From Symsagittifera roscoffensis (Eukaryota; Xenacoelomorpha; Acoela; Convolutidae), in assembly GCF_963678635.1 (NCBI RefSeq), contig NW_026970816.1, forward strand, positions 1 through 59,000: 59,000 nucleotides of DNA, written 5' to 3'. Positions within the stretch are counted from its first letter, which is position 1. Every line of letters begins with the position of its first letter. The position numbers and the translations under genes were made by a program. This document shows positions 38,867-47,425 of the stretch, piece after piece. The notes under the pieces were generated by a model, which was not told the origin of the DNA, did not search any database, and worked only from the letters and a program-made list of their open reading frames with translations.

Positions 38867-41800
38867 TCTTCTCTCGAAGTTGGATTCTCATCTTCACCCG
38901 TCATGTGCCGATTTTGCATCATGAGGTATTGTACTAGCAACGTCTTCAACCCTGCGGCACACTTGTAGGAGCTGGTTTCAATGCTCGTGTGGACTCTCCC
39001 CATAGACAGAGGCTCTCCATATTCCATTAATCGATGAAACGACACCAATTCCCCATGGGTCAAGAGTACTAGTGCCAGGTACCCATCAACTCGAAGTGTC
39101 TCCACTCCTCGACTAAACATGAAAGCTGGGCCCATGTTGAACAAGTATCTGGGGTAGACCAAATACAGGGCCAAGAGCAGGCTGATGGGCATGCCCAGTA
39201 TCTCCTGCACGAAGGCTCCAAAGATAGTCGCCGTGGTACCGAATATTCCTGCCAAGAATTCCTTCTCCCAGCAAGGACTCAAGAACTTGAGAATCTCGTA
39301 ATCCCTCCTAGTCTTCAATTTGCCTTTGGCGTGCTCTCTCCAGAACCCTCCAATCGTCACTTCATTGGCGGCCGAGACAAATCTAACCACCGTCATGTCT
39401 CTTGTTTCGGCCAGCTCCAGTTGTTTCTCCAGAAAACTCCAGACTTGTTTCACGAGGGGTGGTGCTTCCTCCCTTGTCTTGTTCGTGGCGTTCTCCAGCC
39501 TTGGTGTCAAAAATGGCCACCAGCCATTCTCTTGGGTCAAACGATATTTCATCGATTCTAATTGCTTTTCCGTCTCGGCCACATTTCTTCTCTCGTTACT
39601 GGGACCTCTAGACTTGCTGGTGGAGTTTGTGATCTTCACGTCCATACTCCGAAACCACAAGCTGGCCGTTAATTTGCTTATCGCCGGGTGATCGTCCCCG
39701 ATGACTGGGCTGAACTTGAGTTGCCTGGCAAAGTTCGATATCTCTAGCAAGAGCACCTCGTCTAATACGATCAGGATGTCGGCTAGTCCATAAAAGCCCC
39801 TCAGTGCATGAGATATGTCCGCCCATGCCGCCGCCAATTCTGACTTGCGAAGCCTCAGGTTCGATGGCTCCAACTCCCGATTGGGGGCTGCCATTAGAAT
39901 CCGCCATTCATTCCCTTCTGCTATCAGGATCAAGACCGCGTACACGAACTGTAGGGCGGGTGGCATATTCGCGTATCCAGGGGATGTGGTAAACACCACC
40001 TTCGTCTTGGACCCAAATCTCGAGACAACACTCTCTTGCACTTCATTCATTGCCGCAAACAACGCCTGAATGGCTTCCCATATCTTCCTCGATGTCGGAA
40101 TTTCATCGCCATTTAGTTGCTCAAGAAGTCCCATCGCGTGCAGGTGATCATTCATTCCTGCAAACAATAGCAGCTCAGGTTCACAGGGCATCTCCGACTT
40201 TATTGCCACCACCAGAGTTAACATCTGATTTAATTCAGCTCCTGGCAAAGAGTATATCAAAGTCTCCGGCCAGAACAACTTGGGAGACGTTCCTTCGAAG
40301 TCTGATCCCGCCACAATGACTACTCTCGCAGCAGCTGGATCTGCTCTATCATAAACTGCCAGGGTTTTGGCCAGCTGGGTACTCCCACAGGGCTTCCCGT
40401 ACCTGGGGTCTTCCGCCAATTTCGAGCCTTCGTAAGCGGCATCTGGCAATCCCGTTCCTCCCGGATTGAGCAGCTTGTCTACCACCTTTAACTGTGCCGG
40501 GGTTGCCAACCTGATCCTGGCGATGCTAGTTCGGTGCTTGGGAGGTTCTGCTATAAGTCCAGGACTCCCCAGCAGCTTGAGAGGTATGTAGTTAATGGGT
40601 CCCATGATCGCTTTTGTGGGAATTCCAGTCAGGTCTGTGGTCTCCATCAACTTCGCTCTCGAGAAGTGCGCCTCATGAGCTTTCAACCAGTCCACGCAAT
40701 GATGCCTATTCAAATCCTCGTGTGACACTCGTTCGATCCCCAGGGTTTCCGCCAATTCTCGCCTGCATTCCAAACTCTCTAGATCCAGTTCTTTCACCTT
40801 CTCAGGATATCTCAAGCGAGCGGTCTCCATAGACTTCTTTTCCCGTTTGCTCTCTGCCACTACCACTGAGGATATCGCCCAGCCTGGAGGTGTTGATGAC
40901 GTCACCTCCTCAGACTCCATTGGCGTGGCACTCTGTAATCTGGTCTGGCTGCTCCTTGAACTGTCTCTAGTGTCAACTCTCGGTCCCAAGCGACCAGACA
41001 AGGCCCTTGAGGCAAGGAATGGTGGGTTCGGAGGTGGTCCTAATGTGAATTGGGCTGTCTCTACCAGATCCGCCTCTAGCGCGTTTATGTGTTCTTGGAA
41101 GACGTCGTTTAGCCACTCTGCTCCCCTTGGTCTATCAAAATGGATTCCATCATTGGAGGTGTCTTCAGGGAATCCCTCTTTCTCCATGCGCTCTGCCACG
41201 TCCAACAGTCTGACAGGGAGCACACTCTTCCGGTGGATGTCTCTTATCACCTTGTTTAGGTTCCGCACCTTCTCGTTCATCTCCAAGGCGTGCTGATCAA
41301 ACATCATGTTGTAGGGGACCGTACATACCGTCAACAGGATGGGGTCCATCTGAATCCTCAGTTCCTCAAGAAGGCAGCTCACCTTATCGTGCAGCCTTGT
41401 TATTTTCCTCGCTTCTCCCCTTGATACATCGTTGGTCCCGACCATCAGGGTCACCGTGTATACTTTGGTCATCCCCAGCATGTCAAGCGTTGCCAACATC
41501 TGTGGCGTGGCAGCTCCAGCGAAACTCAAGATTCCTGTCTGCCAGTGCGATCGGATCCGGGTCAACACCCGCACCAGGCTGTCCCCTACGATTAGGTGAA
41601 CCGCACCTTCTGGTACCCGGGGTGGCGCCAAGTACTGCACCCAGGCCGCATCATGAAAGCAGTCTCTCCTAGCTTTCTGCTCCGCACTCCAGTCCAGCCG
41701 ATTGTGCCTGTGGTACCTCCCCTCTGTATTCTTCTTATAACTCGAGATCACGACACTCCTAACCGGCTGTTCCCTCCACGTCGGGGGAAGCTCCGGTCTT

Positions 41801-42828
41801 GCCGAACTCTCACGACTCTTTTGTCGCAATCTCTCGCCCAGTTCTTTCAGACGCGATGAGCCGCCGCTCACCTGACTGTCACTCGAGGTCGAGGTTGGGG
41901 TATATCCCGGCAGCTCCACATCCATCAGTGGGCGTATGGGTTGCGTCTCTAGGCTACGCAAGGAAGACGTTGCGTCATTCGGTATCCAGACTTCCAACCC
42001 TTCACTCATGTGTTCTCGGGCCTCGCGGTCAAGGTTGAACCGTGCTCTTGCTCTGGGGGCTTCATCCACCTCCATACGTGACTCTGGCCTCGAGCTGGTG
42101 ACCACTCGCTCCTTCGGCCTGGCTCCCTTCTGTGCATCAAGCTCGCGTTGTCGTTGTTCTATTCTGTCCAATTCCGACCTCAGTTGATCACGATTTGCGG
42201 CGTTCTCCCGCACCCTTAACTCCTGTTGATGTTCAGCTTTTTGTATCTCAAGCAACCTCAGAGCCTGGTCTCGCTCGTTGACCGCCTGGTCCCTTTCCAG
42301 CTGAACCTTCTCCCGATCCAGCTTTGCCTGATCCCGATCGAGGTTCGCCTTATTCCTTTCCTTCTGCGTCTTCTCGAGCTCTTTCTTTAGAACACCTAGA
42401 TCCGGATATGCCTCGGTCGTCTGTTGCGTTCGTGACATCGATGGCACCCTACTCGAGCTCTGGCTTGTGGATCTTACTGTTGGCCTAGTCGGTAGTGGGA
42501 ATTCCCCTGCGCCATATTCGGTATTGTTATTCAGGCCAGGATTCCTTGCCAAGTCAAAACCCCTTACTCCTCCATCCACATTCCAAGACAACCATCTGGT
42601 CTGTTCTTGGTTCGATATTCCCTCGGTGGTGTAGCCGATCATCAAGACAGCCTCCGTCGCAGACTCCCTGCATTCACCCTGGTCTTCCAACTGGAGGATG
42701 GCATTCAGCATTATCGCCATTCTCTCGTCTATTTGGGTATAATCCAGGTCCCTCAGGCGTCTGTACAGCTCATCAAGAGTAGGCTTCTTCAGGGCCGCGG
42801 GCATGGATTTCCAGAATCTGTCTGCCAT
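38716..42828 (-). CDS. Accessory ORF, 1370 aa: coiled coil plus two SGNH/GDSL-like domains
   Basis: ATG 42828. Residues ~145-235 form a strong coiled coil (repeated D-R-D/E-R-D-Q-A heptads). Residues ~408-585 are a clear SGNH hydrolase: I-V-G-D-S-L with Ser417, V-G-T-N-D at 463-467, and D-G-I-H-F with Asp560/His563, so the catalytic set looks complete. Residues ~835-1060 look like a second, divergent SGNH domain: V-A-G-S-D-F (842), F-A-G-M-N-D-H-L (889-896) and G-D-D-H-P (~1044-1048). A hydrophobic stretch at ~1185-1225 may span a membrane. SGNH enzymes hydrolyse esters of lipids or sugars; here a membrane- or particle-related role is only a guess. Confidence 0.85.
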   Translation of the reverse strand: MADRFWKSMPAALKKPTLDELYRRLRDLDYTQIDERMAIMLNAILQLEDQGECRESATEAVLMIGYTTEGISNQEQTRWLSWNVDGGVRGFDLARNPGLNNNTEYGAGEFPLPTRPTVRSTSQSSSRVPSMSRTQQTTEAYPDLGVLKKELEKTQKERNKANLDRDQAKLDREKVQLERDQAVNERDQALRLLEIQKAEHQQELRVRENAANRDQLRSELDRIEQRQRELDAQKGARPKERVVTSSRPESRMEVDEAPRARARFNLDREAREHMSEGLEVWIPNDATSSLRSLETQPIRPLMDVELPGYTPTSTSSDSQVSGGSSRLKELGERLRQKSRESSARPELPPTWREQPVRSVVISSYKKNTEGRYHRHNRLDWSAEQKARRDCFHDAAWVQYLAPPRVPEGAVHLIVGDSLVRVLTRIRSHWQTGILSFAGAATPQMLATLDMLGMTKVYTVTLMVGTNDVSRGEARKITRLHDKVSCLLEELRIQMDPILLTVCTVPYNMMFDQHALEMNEKVRNLNKVIRDIHRKSVLPVRLLDVAERMEKEGFPEDTSNDGIHFDRPRGAEWLNDVFQEHINALEADLVETAQFTLGPPPNPPFLASRALSGRLGPRVDTRDSSRSSQTRLQSATPMESEEVTSSTPPGWAISSVVVAESKREKKSMETARLRYPEKVKELDLESLECRRELAETLGIERVSHEDLNRHHCVDWLKAHEAHFSRAKLMETTDLTGIPTKAIMGPINYIPLKLLGSPGLIAEPPKHRTSIARIRLATPAQLKVVDKLLNPGGTGLPDAAYEGSKLAEDPRYGKPCGSTQLAKTLAVYDRADPAAARVVIVAGSDFEGTSPKLFWPETLIYSLPGAELNQMLTLVVAIKSEMPCEPELLLFAGMNDHLHAMGLLEQLNGDEIPTSRKIWEAIQALFAAMNEVQESVVSRFGSKTKVVFTTSPGYANMPPALQFVYAVLILIAEGNEWRILMAAPNRELEPSNLRLRKSELAAAWADISHALRGFYGLADILIVLDEVLLLEISNFARQLKFSPVIGDDHPAISKLTASLWFRSMDVKITNSTSKSRGPSNERRNVAETEKQLESMKYRLTQENGWWPFLTPRLENATNKTREEAPPLVKQVWSFLEKQLELAETRDMTVVRFVSAANEVTIGGFWREHAKGKLKTRRDYEILKFLSPCWEKEFLAGIFGTTATIFGAFVQEILGMPISLLLALYLVYPRYLFNMGPAFMFSRGVETLRVDGYLALVLLTHGELVSFHRLMEYGEPLSMGRVHTSIETSSYKCAAGLKTLLVQYLMMQNRHMTGEDENPTSREEWKKTNRGMPLLTDLCLAMRSDPMGIIRGLEEVVTCIYGPAVTYAFPDPW

Positions 42829-42868
42829 TCTCTGTGACTTCGGGATGTATACAGGTATGTGTTAACCA

Positions 42869-42936
42869 GCTCAAGAATTACCTTACCGGCTCAAGAATTA
42901 CCTTACCGACTCAAGTATTACCCAACTCAAGAATTC
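42869..42936. repeat. 19-bp tandem repeat before the SGNH ORF
   Basis: About three copies of CGGCTCAAGAATTACCTTA, the last diverged to GACTCAAGTATTACC. It lies just upstream of the SGNH ORF's ATG on the minus strand, where a 5' untranslated region or splice region would be. Confidence 0.75.
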
Positions 42937-43360
42937 TCTCGAAATGTTCCCTTGCAAATACTTGCTGTAAGTGCCGATTATCGCGAGTTCGATCAAGGTT
43001 TCTCTCTCTGTTTCTCGCTTGAGTATAGTTGGACTCTCAACTTTGTTTTTCAAACTTGATCTGAAAACAGAAAGCATATTGAAACCTGACATGTCATGTT
43101 CCTAACCTAGGGACCCCCCTTTTACCAATATGGTTAAAATCTTATCATTCTCATATCACTTAAAACAATTCAATTGGAATTTCCTTAAAAGCATGCAGAT
43201 TCATTTTATGTTTTAGCACCGTTAACTCTTTTTTTTTTTTTTTTTTAAATTCAATTGTCATGCCAATCATATCTTTAAGATCCCTTTACCTGCGCCGCAC
43301 CCCAGTACCTAACTCAAGACTCCTCCCTCACACCCGACTCGATACCCCCATGTACCCGAC
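42937..43360. other. Spacer between integrase ORF and accessory ORFs
   Basis: Non-coding, about 0.4 kb. On the minus strand it contains GCTTTCTGTTTTCAG near 43065-43080, a good animal 3' splice-site match, about 240 bases before the SGNH ORF start. The accessory ORFs could therefore be expressed from a spliced subgenomic RNA, as env genes are. It also holds an 18-base T run at 43230-43247. Confidence 0.5.
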
Positions 43361-46150
43361 TCAGGCGATGCTCAAGTAGTACTTCTTATGAAGATACACC
43401 ATTATCTCAGTTTCTGCAAAGACCACATGTAGGATAGCGTACAATTCCCTCGGGCTCAGTTTGCCCCTGTTTGGGTCATACACCGGCATTGAGACTTCTG
43501 TTATCCCTCTTTCAATCATGAAGTCTCGTAATCTTGTTAGTGCCAATATCACGTGTTCGAGATCGATTGTGTTCCTGTCATTGACCCTCGTTACTAGGAA
43601 GCACAGATATTTGCCCGGGACTTGTGCCACTGACGGTGGAAGCGCTGCCATCCCTCCCAGTCCTGGTCTCTGCCTGAACAGAAACTCTACATTCTGGTAC
43701 TCTCTTTTGAAGTCAGCTTCCAATCTTGATTTGAAACTCATGTCCGCCGTGATGCAGATTGCGCTGGTCCTGTTTGACAGGATGAAGTCGCTATCCGTTA
43801 TCATGATGTTCTCCGAGTATTCGTTGGGTATTTCGAATTTGGTTTTGAAATTCCGACCTATAGTAGGCTCTGGCTCTTCTTCCTCCAGTTCCAATTCGCT
43901 CACTTCCTTGAGCTTCTTTATCATCAAATTTTCGGTGTGGGTAAGTCCTACCCCCACTCCCCGGACAAAAATATTTATCGACGTCCCCGTCGATGTTGTC
44001 GGGTCTGAATTGTCCTGAGGAATGTCCAGTGGCCTGTCTGTTGCCGTCCATACGAAAAGAGGGTCCTCTGTCTTCATGTAATTCGCTGCTGATACATCGA
44101 CTTGCTGAATGCTTTGTCCTTCGCGGCTCTCGTCTTTGACATCACGCATCCACTCTAGAATCCTCAAGTTCGTGTTCTCCCTCCTCTCTATCTCACTCTG
44201 TTCGAGATCCGTTTCTAATTCTGGCGTCGAGTAGTCATCCTGCGGATAATGACCACCATCATCAATGACCTGCCATTCCTCTCCTGCTTCCAGTTCGCCT
44301 GCCTTCAGTAATTCCTCGCCCAATTTGTCTGGCTGTATCTTATCGATCAAGAAGTCATCCCCGTACCTGTTGTACCTCATGCCTGTGCGTTTACGATTGC
44401 CAGTCCTGGTTTCCGGTGGTGTTGTTCGATCCGGTTCCATCCATTTCGGCACCTCGTCTTGCTCTGGGTCGTTCCAGTCTTCTTCTACAAATGATCCTGC
44501 ATCAGACTCCACTCCTATCTTTTCATTGTCGTCCAAACTCAAGTTCTCATTACCATCATTTTTCTCTCTAGTGCCTTTCTCATTCACTTCACACGCTGGC
44601 TCTACCACCAGGTACTCAAGACCCTCCATGTCCTTCGGTATGCACCAATCCTCTGGGGATGGGACGTGAGGCTTCAGATTTTCATAATGTGCCGCTCGCC
44701 CAGTACTCAAGCGATAGAACCGTCCTTGTTGATGAACCTCCGTTATCATGAATGGTCCCCTCCACTTCTTGAGTAGTTTCTTTGTTCCCTTGGGCGGTAT
44801 TACATTTTGGAAGACCCACACATATTGGCCCACTTCATATGGCTTTGCTCTTAATATTTTTTCGTCATATTTCCTACGTTGCCTCATTTGCGCTTGCGCC
44901 GTGTTCCTCCTGCATAGCTCGTTCAACTCCTTTTGTCTTTTGATCGCTTCTTTCACGTATGCCTGAGGCGACGTCCTTTTCCCCTCGTATTCTGGGTAAA
45001 AGAATGTCAGAGGCATTGCTCTCTCCCTGCCTGTCAACATCATGAAAGGACTGATGCCCGTAGTTGAGTGCTGTGTACTGTTGTAGGCTCCTACTACCTG
45101 TGGCAGGTATTTGTCCCAGTCCGTCATGTATCTTGAGCAGTACACCCTTAACATGTTGACCAGTGTCCTGTTTTGTCTCTCTACCAACCCATTGGTCTGC
45201 GGATGATAGGTCGTCGAGTGTGCTTGAGCAATGTGCGATCTCTTCATCAATTCTTTTGTCAAGTCCCCCACAAAAGCTTTGCCGTTGTCCGACTGGAAAG
45301 TCATTGGACAACCATACCGCGATATCCAATGCGTTATCAGATGATCACATGTCTCTTCGGCCGAGGCTGTCTGGCACGGAACCACTTCCGCCAACTTTGT
45401 GAAGTGATCTATTATAACCAGTATCTGGTTGTATCCCGACTCTGTCATGCCGATTTTTTGATGGTCTATCTGCACCACTTCATTGAACTCCGAGCTCTCA
45501 ACGGACTTGAGGGGAAACTTCATCTTCCTTGGGTCTTTTACCTGGAGACATGCCAGGCAGGCATTCACCCATCTCTCGCAAGCTTTTCTCATTCCTGGCC
45601 AATCAAATCTGTGAAGTATCCTTTGTTGTACTTTGTCTATCCCCTGGTGACCCATCTGGTCGTGTGATCTGAAAAGCACCTCTGTCTGGTACAATTGTGG
45701 TAGTATGATGAGGTTGTGTTTGTGTAATATCTTTTCCTCATCTCTCCTCTTGCATGCTACCACTCCATCAGCTGTGTGATAAAGTAAGTCTTTCTTTTCT
45801 TTGTAGAACTGGCTCAAGATCTTGTAGCTGTCTTCCTCAAGTTCCCCCTTCTCCTTGACCCCCGACTGGATCCAATTGGAGAGGTTACTTGTCATTTTGT
45901 CATTCTTCTGGGCTCTTATTAGGTCTGACAGCCTATATCTTGCCTTGACATGCTCCTTTAGCGCCATGATCTGTCCATTCATCTCACCAGGGTTGTGGAT
46001 GTCATCACTCAGTTTCACGCATATCATCCTTTTCACGATTTTCATATCATCTTCTGGCACCAGATTCGTTCTGATGTTCGAGTTGCATGATAGTTCCCTG
46101 AATGGTTTCCTTGCGACCGCCATTTTCTCAAGTTCCTCACCACCTCGCAT
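43361..46150 (-). CDS. pol: Integrase with C-terminal macro domain (pol, third segment)
   Basis: 929 codons, in frame with the RNase H segment after a single TAG. An HHCC zinc domain has His163, His168, Cys198 and Cys201. The DDE core has Asp229 (Q-I-D-H), Asp288 (Q-S-D-N-G) and Glu324 (V-E-R-Q-N), and the GPY/F module K-K-W-R-G-P-F lies near 440. A long acidic linker leads to residues ~776-925, which resemble a TARG1/OARD1-type macro domain: A-I-C-I-T-A-D-M, G-G-M-A-A-L-P, K-Y-L-C-F-L-V-T, and I-T-E-V-S-M-P-V-Y. The usual G-C-G-L-D loop reads N-R-G-K-L-S, so the catalytic Asp seems lost. Integrase inserts the cDNA; macro domains bind ADP-ribose. Confidence 0.88.
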   Translation of the reverse strand: MRGGEELEKMAVARKPFRELSCNSNIRTNLVPEDDMKIVKRMICVKLSDDIHNPGEMNGQIMALKEHVKARYRLSDLIRAQKNDKMTSNLSNWIQSGVKEKGELEEDSYKILSQFYKEKKDLLYHTADGVVACKRRDEEKILHKHNLIILPQLYQTEVLFRSHDQMGHQGIDKVQQRILHRFDWPGMRKACERWVNACLACLQVKDPRKMKFPLKSVESSEFNEVVQIDHQKIGMTESGYNQILVIIDHFTKLAEVVPCQTASAEETCDHLITHWISRYGCPMTFQSDNGKAFVGDLTKELMKRSHIAQAHSTTYHPQTNGLVERQNRTLVNMLRVYCSRYMTDWDKYLPQVVGAYNSTQHSTTGISPFMMLTGRERAMPLTFFYPEYEGKRTSPQAYVKEAIKRQKELNELCRRNTAQAQMRQRRKYDEKILRAKPYEVGQYVWVFQNVIPPKGTKKLLKKWRGPFMITEVHQQGRFYRLSTGRAAHYENLKPHVPSPEDWCIPKDMEGLEYLVVEPACEVNEKGTREKNDGNENLSLDDNEKIGVESDAGSFVEEDWNDPEQDEVPKWMEPDRTTPPETRTGNRKRTGMRYNRYGDDFLIDKIQPDKLGEELLKAGELEAGEEWQVIDDGGHYPQDDYSTPELETDLEQSEIERRENTNLRILEWMRDVKDESREGQSIQQVDVSAANYMKTEDPLFVWTATDRPLDIPQDNSDPTTSTGTSINIFVRGVGVGLTHTENLMIKKLKEVSELELEEEEPEPTIGRNFKTKFEIPNEYSENIMITDSDFILSNRTSAICITADMSFKSRLEADFKREYQNVEFLFRQRPGLGGMAALPPSVAQVPGKYLCFLVTRVNDRNTIDLEHVILALTRLRDFMIERGITEVSMPVYDPNRGKLSPRELYAILHVVFAETEIMVYLHKKYYLSIA

Positions 46151-47413
46151 CTACTGTATGTCCATGTTGTATGTTCCTGAAGATGGATCCGTCTGTAACT
46201 CCCTGTCGTGGTGCCTTGTCTTCTCTTCCGCCAGTATCATGCACAGACTGTCTTGGTTTTCGCTGCTCTCATCCGAGTCTTCATCCCATCCTTCACGCTC
46301 CCCGGACAATTTTCCTTCTCCGGTTCCTTCTTCCGTGAACCTGGAACACTCCCCGGACTCTTGACCTAGTCCCAGGTGTTCAGTATCTTCCTTGAACGTC
46401 ACTTTCTTTTTCCTAACCTTGGTCTGCTCCAGAATGTCTTCGGAGATTTTGTCAACTAGTGACCGCACGACATCTTTGCTGTCAGTGACGCTTCCTCTTG
46501 ATGAGTCAGTATCGTTCACTGTCTCTTTTCTCCGAAGTATAGTGAATTCCGGTTTCTCTTGACCCTTCTCCTGGATCACGGGCTTATCATCTGATAGTTT
46601 CTCGAGCAACCTCATTAAGTCATCATCTATCTGTGCAGTTCCTGCTTCCACCTGGTTAAGATCATAGCCTTTTGCCTTGAGCGTCTCCTTCACGATCTTC
46701 GACTTGAGTATAATCTCAATCGGAATCCTCTTGCTCTTCCTCAAGATGGTCTTCTCTGGAGGCTCTTTAGGCAATTCAGGATGATCTTCTATCGGTTTGC
46801 CTGACTTGTCCAGCCATCTCGTGAGTGGAAGACTGTCGTACGTTTCCTTGTCCATGAATGAGAAGCCATCTTTGATTTCAGGTCTGTCTGCTTCTCTTTG
46901 CTCTTGTCTCTCATAGAACTCCGTCTTCTTACTCAAGCTGTCGGCATTCTGATGTTTATCTCGCGTTCTATGCTCAATTATCATGTTGTATCCGTCCAGG
47001 CGAACTATCCACCTCCCAATGTAACTTTGGTCCATTGAGTACGTTTTCAGCCAGCTCAGTGCTCTGTTGTCGACTCGCAACTTGAATGGCTCACTGCCCA
47101 GGTATGCCCTGTATTTCTCGAAAAAGGTAACCACCGCGAGCATCTCAGCTTTCGGTGCTCCGTACTTCATTTCCGTGTCACTCAGGACTTTGCTCCCGTA
47201 CGCTATTGGTCTCAAGACTGTCTTCCCATTCCATTCTTGTTCTTGGTGGAGAATCCCAGAAATCGCGACTACCGACGCATCCGTGTCCAGCACGTACATC
47301 CCTTTCTCAGTCGGCATACCCAGTACTGGTGCCTCACATAGCTCTTTCTTTATCCTCTGGAATGACTCTTCTGCTGCGTTGTTCCACGTGAACTTCTTGC
47401 CCTTGTGTCTCAT
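46151..47413 (-). CDS. pol: RNase H and spacer (pol, second segment)
   Basis: 420 codons in the same frame as the RT segment, after a single TAA. The RT connection ends with K-F-T-W-N-N-A-A-E-E-S-F, then RNase H begins with V-L-D-T-D-A-S (Asp45), has a central Glu in K-A-E-M-L-A-V, and R-V-D-N-R-A-L-S-W, so the catalytic acidic residues look present; H-Q-N-A-D-S-L-S-K closes the domain. About 250 residues of charged spacer follow before the stop, unusually long for the RH-INT junction. RNase H removes RNA from the RNA-DNA hybrid during reverse transcription. Confidence 0.85.
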   Translation of the reverse strand: MRHKGKKFTWNNAAEESFQRIKKELCEAPVLGMPTEKGMYVLDTDASVVAISGILHQEQEWNGKTVLRPIAYGSKVLSDTEMKYGAPKAEMLAVVTFFEKYRAYLGSEPFKLRVDNRALSWLKTYSMDQSYIGRWIVRLDGYNMIIEHRTRDKHQNADSLSKKTEFYERQEQREADRPEIKDGFSFMDKETYDSLPLTRWLDKSGKPIEDHPELPKEPPEKTILRKSKRIPIEIILKSKIVKETLKAKGYDLNQVEAGTAQIDDDLMRLLEKLSDDKPVIQEKGQEKPEFTILRRKETVNDTDSSRGSVTDSKDVVRSLVDKISEDILEQTKVRKKKVTFKEDTEHLGLGQESGECSRFTEEGTGEGKLSGEREGWDEDSDESSENQDSLCMILAEEKTRHHDRELQTDPSSGTYNMDIQ

Positions 47414-47425
47414 TAATTGTTACAT
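47414..47425 (-). promoter_or_regulatory. In-frame UAA with CAAUUA context
   Basis: The coding strand reads ATG TAA CAA TTA, then ATG. The six bases after the stop match the CARYYA signal known to promote stop-codon readthrough in plant viruses. The codon falls in the RT connection, where many gypsy elements have Tyr, so a simple Tyr-to-stop mutation is an alternative. Confidence 0.4.
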
